Assembly (NCBI RefSeq): GCF_004365915.1
Contig: NZ_SODI01000001.1
Span: 3,162,001 to 3,226,000 of the forward strand
DNA length: 64,000 bases
Direction: 5' to 3'
Origin: Cryobacterium psychrophilum
GTDB taxonomy: Bacteria > Actinomycetota > Actinomycetes > Actinomycetales > Microbacteriaceae
Position numbers and translations under genes: made by a program
Shown here: positions 45,843-53,415 of the stretch, piece after piece
Layout of the letters: each line of letters starts with the position of its first letter
How positions within the stretch are numbered: the stretch's first letter is position 1
Notes under the pieces: generated by a model
What the model was told of the DNA's origin: nothing
Database searches by the model: none
The model's input: the letters and a program-made list of their open reading frames with translations, nothing else

Positions 45843-46313
45843 ATGAAGCTGCACGTACCGATCAGCCTGCGTTGGTCAGACCTCGATGCCTACGGGCACG
45901 TCAATAACGCCGAGATGCTGCGCCTCCTGGAGGAGGCGCGCATCCAGGCGTTCTGGGTGACGGATGACGCGGCCCAGGTCGGTGCGAGCACTGCCGTGCT
46001 CGACGGCCGCCCCGGTGCGGCGACGCTCACGCTCATTGCGCGGCAGGAGATCGAGTATCTCCTGCCGGTGCCGTACCTGCGACAGCCCGTCGACGTGCGC
46101 CTGTGGCTCGGTAAGCTCGGAGGCGCGAGCCTCGACGTGTGTTACGAGGTGTGGGGCCCCGAAACGGAGGATGCGCCGGTTCTCTACGCCAGGGCGAACA
46201 CCACGATCGTGCTCGTCGACGCGGTGAGCGATCGGCCACGCAGGATCAACGCGATTGAGCGTGCCGCGTGGACGCCGTACCTCTACGACCCGATCGTCTT
46301 CGCCCGCCGCTGA
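45843..46313 (+). CDS. Acyl-CoA thioesterase, 4HBT hot-dog family
   Basis: A 156-residue single hot-dog domain of the YbgC/4-hydroxybenzoyl-CoA thioesterase type. The signature is ISLRWSDLDAYGHVNNAEMLRLLEEARIQAF, with the catalytic aspartate in SDLDAYGHVNN. The substrate is unknown but is likely a short or aromatic acyl-CoA. It lies 8 bases after ettA and is probably read with it. Confidence 0.9.
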   Translation: MKLHVPISLRWSDLDAYGHVNNAEMLRLLEEARIQAFWVTDDAAQVGASTAVLDGRPGAATLTLIARQEIEYLLPVPYLRQPVDVRLWLGKLGGASLDVCYEVWGPETEDAPVLYARANTTIVLVDAVSDRPRRINAIERAAWTPYLYDPIVFARR

Positions 46314-46367
46314 GCACCGGCCGGCACGTAACTCCTCAGTCGAACTCGTTCTCGGGAGCGCGGGGCG

Positions 46368-46835
46368 CTAGGACGACATGACGGATGTGCCGTTCACGGT
46401 AACCGCGACGGGTGGCAGAGCGCGGGTGGCGGGTCCCTCGAGCACATCGCCGGTTGAGGCATCGAAACGCGACCCGTGGCAGGGGCACGCGAGTTCCTTC
46501 TCCCGGGGGGCCACGATGCAGCCCTGGTGTGTGCAGACCGCGCTGAACGCCTTCACCGTGCCGGATTCGGGCTGTGAGAGCACTATCTTTTTGCCGTTCA
46601 GCTCGACGACGATCGAACCGCCCACGGGAATTTCGGTCAACGAGGCGATTTCGTTGGACGTGTCATTCGGTGCGGTGCCGGTGCTGGTGCCGGTGCTGGT
46701 GCTGGTGCTGGTGCCGCTGCCGGTGCTGCAACCGACCAGGCCCACAGCCGCGGCCGCCGCGGCGCCTGCACCGCCCCAGACGATCACGGAACGACGGCTC
46801 AGGCCATGCTGGTTGAGGTTCGTTGCAGGGGTCAT
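46368..46835 (-). CDS. TAT-exported Rieske [2Fe-2S] lipoprotein
   Basis: A 155-residue protein with a twin-arginine signal (LSRRSVIVWGG) followed by a hydrophobic stretch and lipobox LVGC. A short Ser/Thr/Gly repeat linker (TSTSTSTGTSTGT) leads to a Rieske domain with cluster ligands CTHQGC and CPCHGSRFD. This is the layout of small membrane-attached Rieske proteins that pass electrons outside the membrane. The linker is encoded by a run of GGTGCT/GGTGCC-type hexamers (about 46672-46725), which could slip during replication. No cytochrome or oxygenase partner is adjacent. Confidence 0.9.
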   Translation of the reverse strand: MTPATNLNQHGLSRRSVIVWGGAGAAAAAAVGLVGCSTGSGTSTSTSTGTSTGTAPNDTSNEIASLTEIPVGGSIVVELNGKKIVLSQPESGTVKAFSAVCTHQGCIVAPREKELACPCHGSRFDASTGDVLEGPATRALPPVAVTVNGTSVMSS

Positions 46836-46844
46836 GATGAATTG

Positions 46845-47720
46845 TTACTCCTCGTTCCGGGGAACCCGAATCATACCCTCCTGGGCCACCGTGGCCAGGA
46901 GTACTCCGTCGCGGCTGAAGATGCTGCCGGTGGAGAGTCCTCGTCCACCCTGGGCCGAGGGGGAGTCCTGCACGTAGAGCAGCCACTCGTCGACCCGGCC
47001 AAACCGGTGCCACCACATTGCATGGTCGAGGCTGGCCACCTTGAGCCCGGGCGTCGACCACGGGGTGCCGTGGCGGCGCAGCACCGGCTCCATGATGGAG
47101 TAGTCACTCGCATACGCGAGGGCGGCGCGGTGCAGGTCGGGGTCATCGGGCAGGCGCCCCAGGGACTTCATCCACACCGCCTGCTTTGCGGTGTGTTGCC
47201 CGTCCACCGCGAGGTAGATGGGCGACGGCACGTGGCGCATGTCGAAGGGGCGCTCGCTTGCCCAGTACCGGGCCACGGAATGATCGACCTCCGCCAGGCT
47301 TTCCGCCGCGGTCGGAAGCGATTCGGGGTCCGGCAGGTCCGCCGGCATCTCGATGTGGTGCTCCAGGCCATCATCGTCGTCCTGGAACGACGCGATCATC
47401 GACAGGATCGGCAGGCCATTCTGATAGCACTGGGTGCGGCGGGTCGAGAAGGATCGCCCGTCGTGAACGCGTTCCACCGAGAACGTGATGGGATGATTCA
47501 CGTCGCCGGGACGCAGAAAATACCCGTGCATGGAGTGCACGTGCCGGTCATCGGGAACGGTGCGCATGGCCGCCACGAGTGACTGGGCCAGAACTTGGCC
47601 ACCGAATACGCGGCCGAGGGGCATCCACTGTGACGGTCCGGTGAAGATGTCTTCGTTGGTGCGGGCGCCGGTGTCCGTGAGGTCGAGGGCGGCCAGCAGG
47701 CCTTCCATGGGCTGTTGCAA
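46845..47720 (-). CDS. tesB: Acyl-CoA thioesterase II (TesB)
   Basis: A 291-residue double hot-dog thioesterase that hydrolyses medium- and long-chain acyl-CoA. Landmarks are the N-terminal FTGPSQWMPLGRVFGGQVLAQSLVAAMRTV, HSMHGYFLRPGDVNHPITFSVERVHDGRSFSTRRT and the C-terminal LDHAMWWHRFGRVDEWLLYVQDSP, with the Asp/Thr/Gln catalytic set of the family in the expected places. It lies 9 bases upstream of the Rieske gene on the same strand. Confidence 0.94.
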   Translation of the reverse strand: MQQPMEGLLAALDLTDTGARTNEDIFTGPSQWMPLGRVFGGQVLAQSLVAAMRTVPDDRHVHSMHGYFLRPGDVNHPITFSVERVHDGRSFSTRRTQCYQNGLPILSMIASFQDDDDGLEHHIEMPADLPDPESLPTAAESLAEVDHSVARYWASERPFDMRHVPSPIYLAVDGQHTAKQAVWMKSLGRLPDDPDLHRAALAYASDYSIMEPVLRRHGTPWSTPGLKVASLDHAMWWHRFGRVDEWLLYVQDSPSAQGGRGLSTGSIFSRDGVLLATVAQEGMIRVPRNEE

Positions 47721-47789
47721 GGGGGCCTCCTCAGGCGAACGCCGCGAGGCGGTAGGAAAGGAATGGGGACCTTGGTAGTTTAGAAGCAG

Positions 47790-48449
47790 ATGAGCCAGTC
47801 ATTTTCTCTTACAGATTCCCTTTCCCTCGGTGACCTCCAGGTCTACCTCGCGCGTGCCGCTCGTGTTCAGGGCGGCAGCGTGCGCGTCATCGCGTCCGGC
47901 AGTGTGCTTGCCGTGTACACCGGCATCCTCTACCCGCGGGGTTTGCTGGACACGAGCTCCACCGTGCTCGGGCTGCGCACCTACGCGCTGACGACGCCCG
48001 GCGACTTCGACCTTGTCGTACCGGTGCGGGGCCTGCTCGAACGCATCGCGCGCCTGCAGACCGAAAACCCCGCGTCGGAGACACCCGTGGTGGTTCCGCT
48101 GCCGATCGAGGCCGGCACCGCGACCTGGGCCGGCATCTCACCGCCCACGAGCGGCTGGGCTGCGATGGGCGAAGTGGATGCCGCGGTGCTGCGGAGTGCC
48201 GCCAGCACCGGAATCGACGAGGTCGCGGCGGCCCTTCCCACGGGCATCGGCGAGCAGATCGTTGAGCGGGTGCGAGCCGAGATCTGGGGTCGCCCGGTCG
48301 ACGGCGTCGACACGGTTCCGGCGGGAGCGGCCTTCGCAGCGGTCAGCCTCGGCTTCCTCGGCGACGAACCGGTTCGACTCCTGGAGGCGGGTCCGTGGAT
48401 CCGCCTCACCACCAGCCGCGGCCATGTGCTCGTGCGCCGCAAACGCTGA
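47790..48449 (+). CDS. Conserved hypothetical protein
   Basis: A 219-residue protein without signal or membrane segments, rich in beta strands and small helices. It begins SLGDLQVYLARAARVQGGSVRVIASGSVLAVY and later has GIDEVAAALPTGIGEQIVERVRAEIWGRPV. I do not recognise its family, but the composition, codon use and length fit a real actinobacterial gene. It is divergent from tesB and convergent with pucR. Confidence 0.8.
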   Translation: MSQSFSLTDSLSLGDLQVYLARAARVQGGSVRVIASGSVLAVYTGILYPRGLLDTSSTVLGLRTYALTTPGDFDLVVPVRGLLERIARLQTENPASETPVVVPLPIEAGTATWAGISPPTSGWAAMGEVDAAVLRSAASTGIDEVAAALPTGIGEQIVERVRAEIWGRPVDGVDTVPAGAAFAAVSLGFLGDEPVRLLEAGPWIRLTTSRGHVLVRRKR

Positions 48450-48473
48450 GACCGGGCCGCCGCAGGCGACGAG

Positions 48474-50057
48474 CTACGAGGCCGGCATGCCCTGGGTGGT
48501 CAGCAGGGCGGCCCACATGTCCGCACGCTCGTGGAAGCTGCCGAGATCGCGGCCGAGCAGCGCTTCGGCCTGGCCGATCCGGTTGCGCACGGTGTGCCGG
48601 TGTACCCCGAGCGCCATCGCGGCGGGACCGAATTGACCGTTGCATTCGAGCCACGTTCGCAGGGTCACCAGGAGCGCCGTGCCGTGCTCTGCGTCGTGCG
48701 CGGACAGCGGTTGCAGGGCCGCCCGGCCCACCTCGGCAGCGTTCGTGGTCGCGAGGAACGCGAGCACGCCCTGACGAGAGATCACGTCGAAGGCGGTGAT
48801 CCCCGGTTCGCCCTGGTGTGAGCGGTCCAGGGCCTGGCGGGCCTGCTCGAGTGCCCGGGGCAATGCTCGGCACTCAACCGGGTCGGAGAGGCCCACATGC
48901 AAGCCGAACCCGACCAGCTCGTCGAGCAGGGGGCCGGTGGTGGAGTCGACGAGCGCGACGACACTGTTGCCCAGCCGCGCGTAGAAGAGATACCCGCCGC
49001 CTTCCTCCGCCCGAAGCTCGAGAAACTCGGTGATGGTGTCCAGGCGTTCCGGGGGAGGATTCGTCACGGCGACCCGCACCGGCTCCAGGGGGAATGCTCC
49101 CCAGAGGTCGGTTGAGATCGCACGTACCAGTTCGACCTGCCCGCCGAGCAGAGCCTGCAGGAGTCCGGACCGGAGGCGGTTGCGGGCGCGACCGAGGGCG
49201 GTGTTCTGCTCCAGGGAGAGGCCGGCGAGCGCGATCACGCTCGTCACGACCTCCTGGCTGGCCGGGTCGAGCTCGGTCCGACCGCCGAGCGCGAGCACGC
49301 CGCGCAACTGATCACGGCGTCCGAGGGTCTGCAGGTTGAGCGTCTCGCCTCCGTCATTAACGGTGAGGCTGGCGCGCTGGCCGCGGCGGAGCATCCGCTC
49401 GGCCTCGTTCCGGGCGCGGTCAAGGGAATCTCGGGAGGCGGAGGCACCGCTGAACGCGTCTCGGGGGAAGACCCGGTCGAGTTCCCCGCGTGGGTCGAAC
49501 AGGGCGACCCAGTGGCCGAGCTGGCGGGACAGCTCGCTCAGGGTGGCGCTGAGGCCGTCGGGCCGGAGCGCAGCGAGAGAGATGGCCCGTTGGGCGGCCA
49601 GCGTCCAGGTGTCCCTGGCGAAGCGGAGCTCGGCGATGAGCTCTCCGGCGGCGCGGGCCACGGCAATGAATGGGGTGCCGTACGGGACCTCGACCAGAGG
49701 GATGCCCCTGGCCAGGCAGGCGGCGACGAGCGCATCCGGCGTGCCGTCGCGGACGATCTCGGTGCCGAAGCCGAGGCAGGCGATGCCACGGGAGGCCAGC
49801 CGGGCCACGTATTCCGGGTACAGGGCATCCGCAGCCGTGTCGACGGCGAATTGGCGGCCGGTGGTGAGCAGCATCTGACCGGCGGAGAGGAACGGGGTGG
49901 GGTCGGGCAGGTCGGAGCTGTGCACCCAGTCGACGGGCTGGTCAAGCGCCCCGGCGGGGAGGTCGCTCTCCACGGTCAGGAGTCGCAGGTGCAGGCTGGG
50001 GTCGGCGAGCAGCCGGCGCAGCGGGGGCAGCAGCTGCGGGGCCACGGATGAGGACAT
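48474..50057 (-). CDS. PucR-family transcriptional regulator
   Basis: A 527-residue regulator. The N-terminal PucR domain (about residues 10-135) has DWVHSSDLPDPTPFLSAGQMLLTTGRQF, the middle is a GGDEF-like/CdaR sensory region, and the C-terminal HTH_30 helix-turn-helix is LLVTLRTWLECNGQFGPAAMALGVHRHTVRNRIGQAEALL. The ATG at 50057 is chosen; the frame is open to 50114. It is divergent from gabT, and in actinobacteria PucR proteins often control GABA or purine use, so gabT is its likely target. A palindromic site lies between them. Confidence 0.93.
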   Translation of the reverse strand: MSSSVAPQLLPPLRRLLADPSLHLRLLTVESDLPAGALDQPVDWVHSSDLPDPTPFLSAGQMLLTTGRQFAVDTAADALYPEYVARLASRGIACLGFGTEIVRDGTPDALVAACLARGIPLVEVPYGTPFIAVARAAGELIAELRFARDTWTLAAQRAISLAALRPDGLSATLSELSRQLGHWVALFDPRGELDRVFPRDAFSGASASRDSLDRARNEAERMLRRGQRASLTVNDGGETLNLQTLGRRDQLRGVLALGGRTELDPASQEVVTSVIALAGLSLEQNTALGRARNRLRSGLLQALLGGQVELVRAISTDLWGAFPLEPVRVAVTNPPPERLDTITEFLELRAEEGGGYLFYARLGNSVVALVDSTTGPLLDELVGFGLHVGLSDPVECRALPRALEQARQALDRSHQGEPGITAFDVISRQGVLAFLATTNAAEVGRAALQPLSAHDAEHGTALLVTLRTWLECNGQFGPAAMALGVHRHTVRNRIGQAEALLGRDLGSFHERADMWAALLTTQGMPAS

Positions 50058-50087
50058 CCACCGAGTGTACAGGGCGGCGAAACGCTG

Positions 50088-50103
50088 GTGTAATGGTATA
50101 CAC
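50088..50103. promoter_or_regulatory. Candidate PucR operator between pucR and gabT
   Basis: GTGTA and TACAC form a perfect inverted repeat around ATGGTA. It lies about 30 bases from the pucR start and 100 bases from the gabT start. A related GTGTAC is seen at 50065. Confidence 0.45.
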
Positions 50104-50202
50104 ACTGGCAGCACCGGGTGGGGGGTTCACTGCTTAGCATTACGCAATTGGCATCGTCGACTAAGCGCGGCGATGCACCTGTGTCGCAGAACTGGAGCCG
50201 CC

Positions 50203-51573
50203 ATGACCCTCGTCGAAACCCCCACCACGTCCACCGTGCCGCTCGGCGGCCCGAGCCTTCCACAGGAGCGTCGCCTGGTAACGAGCATCCCGGGCCCGAA
50301 GTCGCAGGCCCTGCACGCACGCAAGGCGCAGGCGGTCTCTGCCGGGGTGGGGGTCACTCTTCCGGTCTATGTCGTGGCGGCCGGCGGCGGCGTGCTCGTC
50401 GACGCTGACGACAACTCGCTCATCGACCTCGGCTCTGGCATCGCGGTCACAGGGGTGGGCAACAGCGCCCCCCGCGTCGTTGAGGCCGTCGCCGCCCAGC
50501 TCGGCCAGTTCACCCACACCTGCTTCACCGTCGCTCCCTACGACTCCTACATTGAGGTCGCCGAGGCACTGAACCGGCTCACCCCCGGTGATCACGAGAA
50601 GCGCACCGCGCTGTTCAACTCCGGGGCCGAAGCCGTGGAGAACGCGATCAAGATCGCCAGGCATTTCACGCGCAAACAGGCCGTCGTCGCCTTTGACCAC
50701 GCGTATCACGGCCGCACCAACCTCACCATGGGGATGACGGCCAAGAACCAGCCGTACAAGAACGGATTCGGGCCCTTCGCGCCCGAGGTCTACCGCGCCC
50801 CCATGTCCTACCCCCTGCGTGACGGCGGCCTGGACGGCGTCGTGGCCGCACGCCGAGCCATCCTGCAGATCGAGAAGCAGATCGGCGCCGAGAACATTGC
50901 CGCCGTCATCATCGAGCCCATCCAGGGTGAGGGCGGATTCATCGTGCCGGCGCCCGGGTACCTGGCGACCCTGGTCGAGTGGTGCCGGGCCAACAACGTC
51001 GTGTTCATCGCCGACGAGATTCAGACCGGGTTCGCCCGTACCGGTCACATGTTCGCGAGTGAGCACGAGGGCATCGTGCCCGACCTGATCTGCACCGCCA
51101 AGGGTATCGCCGGCGGACTGCCGCTCTCGGCGGTCACCGGCCGGGCCGACATCATGGATTCCCCGCACGCCGGCGGCCTCGGCGGCACCTACGGAGGCAA
51201 CCCGCTCGCGTGCGCCGCGGCGCTCGCCACCATCGAAACGTACGAAGCTGACCACCTGGTGGAACGGGCCGCAGCTATCGGCCGCCTCATGGGTGATCAC
51301 CTGGGCGCTCTCGCCGCCGCCGACCCGCGCATCGCGGAGGTACGCGGACGCGGCGCCATGATGGCGATCGAGCTCGTCGACGCGGCCACCAACGAACCGG
51401 ATGCCGCCCTCACCGGCCGGGTGATCGCCGCCGCGCACGCGGCGGGCGTGATCCTGCTCGGCTGCGGAACCTACGGCAACGTGATCCGTTTCCTGCCGCC
51501 GCTGAGCATTCCCGACGAGCTGCTGATCGAGGGCCTGCAGGTCATCGGAGACGTGCTGGCCCGCGAGAGCTGA
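50203..51573 (+). CDS. gabT: 4-aminobutyrate aminotransferase
   Basis: A 456-residue class III PLP aminotransferase that converts GABA and 2-oxoglutarate to succinate semialdehyde and glutamate. It shows NSGAEAVENAIKIARHFTRKQAVVAFDHAYHGRTN, the PLP-contacting segment VFIADEIQTGFARTG and the Schiff-base lysine in ICTAKGIAGGLPLSAV. The ATG at 50203 is preceded by TGGAG. No succinate-semialdehyde dehydrogenase gene is adjacent. It is probably controlled by the divergent PucR protein. Confidence 0.92.
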   Translation: MTLVETPTTSTVPLGGPSLPQERRLVTSIPGPKSQALHARKAQAVSAGVGVTLPVYVVAAGGGVLVDADDNSLIDLGSGIAVTGVGNSAPRVVEAVAAQLGQFTHTCFTVAPYDSYIEVAEALNRLTPGDHEKRTALFNSGAEAVENAIKIARHFTRKQAVVAFDHAYHGRTNLTMGMTAKNQPYKNGFGPFAPEVYRAPMSYPLRDGGLDGVVAARRAILQIEKQIGAENIAAVIIEPIQGEGGFIVPAPGYLATLVEWCRANNVVFIADEIQTGFARTGHMFASEHEGIVPDLICTAKGIAGGLPLSAVTGRADIMDSPHAGGLGGTYGGNPLACAAALATIETYEADHLVERAAAIGRLMGDHLGALAAADPRIAEVRGRGAMMAIELVDAATNEPDAALTGRVIAAAHAAGVILLGCGTYGNVIRFLPPLSIPDELLIEGLQVIGDVLARES

Positions 51574-51584
51574 ACCGCGGCATC

Positions 51585-51634
51585 CACGACAACCGGCTCA
51601 TCGTCCCCGCGGGGATGATGAGCCGGTTGTCGTG
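51585..51634. terminator. Bidirectional terminator between gabT and glbO
   Basis: An 18-pair perfect stem (CACGACAACCGGCTCATC with GATGAGCCGGTTGTCGTG), extended inside by CCCC/GGGG, separates the two convergent genes. It is an exceptionally long hairpin for an intrinsic terminator. Confidence 0.85.
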
Positions 51635-51654
51635 CGGGACCTGTGCGGCAGGAC

Positions 51655-52089
51655 CTACTCGTCGAAGGTGTTGACCATGGCGTGCGCGGCCCGGTCGAGG
51701 TAATCCCAGAGGGTTTCGCGCTGCAGAGGCGGAAGATCGCACGAGTCAACGGCGACCTTCATATGACCGAGCCACCGGTCACGGGCATCCGGATTGACCT
51801 TGAAGCCGTGATGGCGCTGGCGCAGCCGCGGGTGTCCACGCTGCTCACTGTACGTACCGGGGCCGCCCCAGAACTGCTCGAGAAACATGACGAGGCGCTC
51901 TTCGGCGGGCCCCAGGTCTTCTTCGGGGTACATCGGCTTCAGTACCGGGTCCGTGGCGACTCCGCGATAGAACTCGTGAACGAGCTTCTCGAAGAAGGCA
52001 CGTCCGCCGACCTCGTCGTAGAAGGTGGGTATCACGGCAGCACCGTTTTCGCCGTTACGAAGGTGTACGCCGGCTGGTTCATTCGTCAT
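51655..52089 (-). CDS. glbO: Group II truncated haemoglobin (trHbO type)
   Basis: A 144-residue 2-on-2 globin. Features are the start of helix B with FYDEVGGRAFFEKLVHEFY (TyrB10 region), MYPEEDLGPAEERLVMFLEQFWGGP, the proximal-His segment HPRLRQRHHGFKVNPDARDRWL with the conserved TrpG8, and LWDYLDRAAHAM. Group II members bind oxygen tightly and are linked to oxygen chemistry or NO protection. Its start overlaps the end of the upstream mscS gene by 11 bases. Confidence 0.93.
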   Translation of the reverse strand: MTNEPAGVHLRNGENGAAVIPTFYDEVGGRAFFEKLVHEFYRGVATDPVLKPMYPEEDLGPAEERLVMFLEQFWGGPGTYSEQRGHPRLRQRHHGFKVNPDARDRWLGHMKVAVDSCDLPPLQRETLWDYLDRAAHAMVNTFDE

Positions 52090-53266
52090 CGCGGATCTCC
52101 GGGTCTGGTGCGGTGTGAGTTGTGGGACTGGGCTTGTCTGGCGCCTTCACGGGCGCAGTGACGGCCGGCGTCACCGGGCCGGCCGTTGGGGCTTCTGTCG
52201 CCTTGGGTTTCGGTTTGCGCGGCACGCGGGGCGCGCGCTTCACGGGGACGGGTGACGTGCGTGCGTCGGCGACGGCATCGGGAACGGCAGCGGCTGCTTC
52301 CTCGGCGGCGTCGACCGTCGATGCCTCGAGCATATCGGTGCCTCCGAGAGTGCCGTCCGGTCCGGTCATGACCACGCTGTTCAGCGGGGTGAGCGACACG
52401 CCAACACCGTCAAGGGCCTTCTTCAGGTGCAGGCGCAGGTCGCGGGCGAAGTCCCACTTGACCGCGACCCGGGTCTTCACCGCAAGCCTGGTCACCAGGG
52501 CCTCGGCGGTGATGGATTCAAGGCCCCAGATCTCCGGCTTCTCCAGAATGAAGGCACGCCACTTGCGGCTTGACGCGAGTGCGGTGGCCACGCGCAGGAG
52601 TTCGGCCTGCACGGCCTCCACGTCGGAGGTGTACGGAATGGCGAGGTCGATGATGACCCGGGCCCAGCCCTGTGACATGTTGCCCACTCGGAGGATCTCA
52701 CCGTTGCGCACGAACCACAGCGTGCCGTCGATGTCGCGAACCTGGGTGATGCGAATTCCGACGTTCTCGACCACGCCGGAGGCGAACCCCACGTCAACGA
52801 TGTCGCCCACGCCGATCTGGTCCTCCACGACCATGAACAGGCCGTTCAAAATGTCCTTGACGATGTTCTGCGCGCCGAAACCCAGGCCGGCACCGATCGC
52901 GGCGGTGAGCAGGGCGAAGGATCCGAGAATGTTCTCGTTCAGGGTCTGCACGATCATCAGGGTTGCTGTGATCAGAATGAACACGTTGACGATGTTGGCG
53001 AGCACGGACCCCAAGGTGCGGGAGCGCTGCACGACCCGCACGGCGGCGAGCGGGGAGACGCTGAGGGCCTGGGTGTCATCAACCTTCTGTGTCTTCTTCA
53101 CGCCGGAGACGATCTGCTGAACGACACGACGGATCACGAACTGGAGAACCCAGCGCACGGCGAAGGCGACGACGATGATGGCCAGGATCTGCAACAGGTT
53201 GTGCCAGGTGTTGGTCCAGATCTCACTGGCAAGGAAATTGGCCACACTGGCCCAGAATTTATCCAT
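52079..53266 (-). CDS. MscS-family mechanosensitive ion channel
   Basis: A 395-residue small-conductance mechanosensitive channel. After an N-terminal helix and two more hydrophobic segments, the pore-lining TM3 with its Gly/Ala pattern is SFALLTAAIGAGLGFGAQNIVKDILNGLF, followed by the conserved VEDQIGVGDIVDVG beta domain. Residues about 310-395 form a disordered Ala/Pro/Lys-rich tail (RKPKPKATEAPTAGPVTPA). It precedes and overlaps glbO, so the two are probably co-transcribed. Confidence 0.93.
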   Translation of the reverse strand: MDKFWASVANFLASEIWTNTWHNLLQILAIIVVAFAVRWVLQFVIRRVVQQIVSGVKKTQKVDDTQALSVSPLAAVRVVQRSRTLGSVLANIVNVFILITATLMIVQTLNENILGSFALLTAAIGAGLGFGAQNIVKDILNGLFMVVEDQIGVGDIVDVGFASGVVENVGIRITQVRDIDGTLWFVRNGEILRVGNMSQGWARVIIDLAIPYTSDVEAVQAELLRVATALASSRKWRAFILEKPEIWGLESITAEALVTRLAVKTRVAVKWDFARDLRLHLKKALDGVGVSLTPLNSVVMTGPDGTLGGTDMLEASTVDAAEEAAAAVPDAVADARTSPVPVKRAPRVPRKPKPKATEAPTAGPVTPAVTAPVKAPDKPSPTTHTAPDPEIRDDE

Positions 53267-53415
53267 ATTGATTTCAGTCTACGCAGCCGGCCGGAGCCAA
53301 CCCTGAGTGCCGTGCAGCCTCAGCCGATTGCCCGTCCACGACATAACGACGCAGACTGGCGGTTAAACAGCTCCGCCCCGGCGTGAACCACGACGGAGCT
53401 GGTGGTGTGGCGGCG

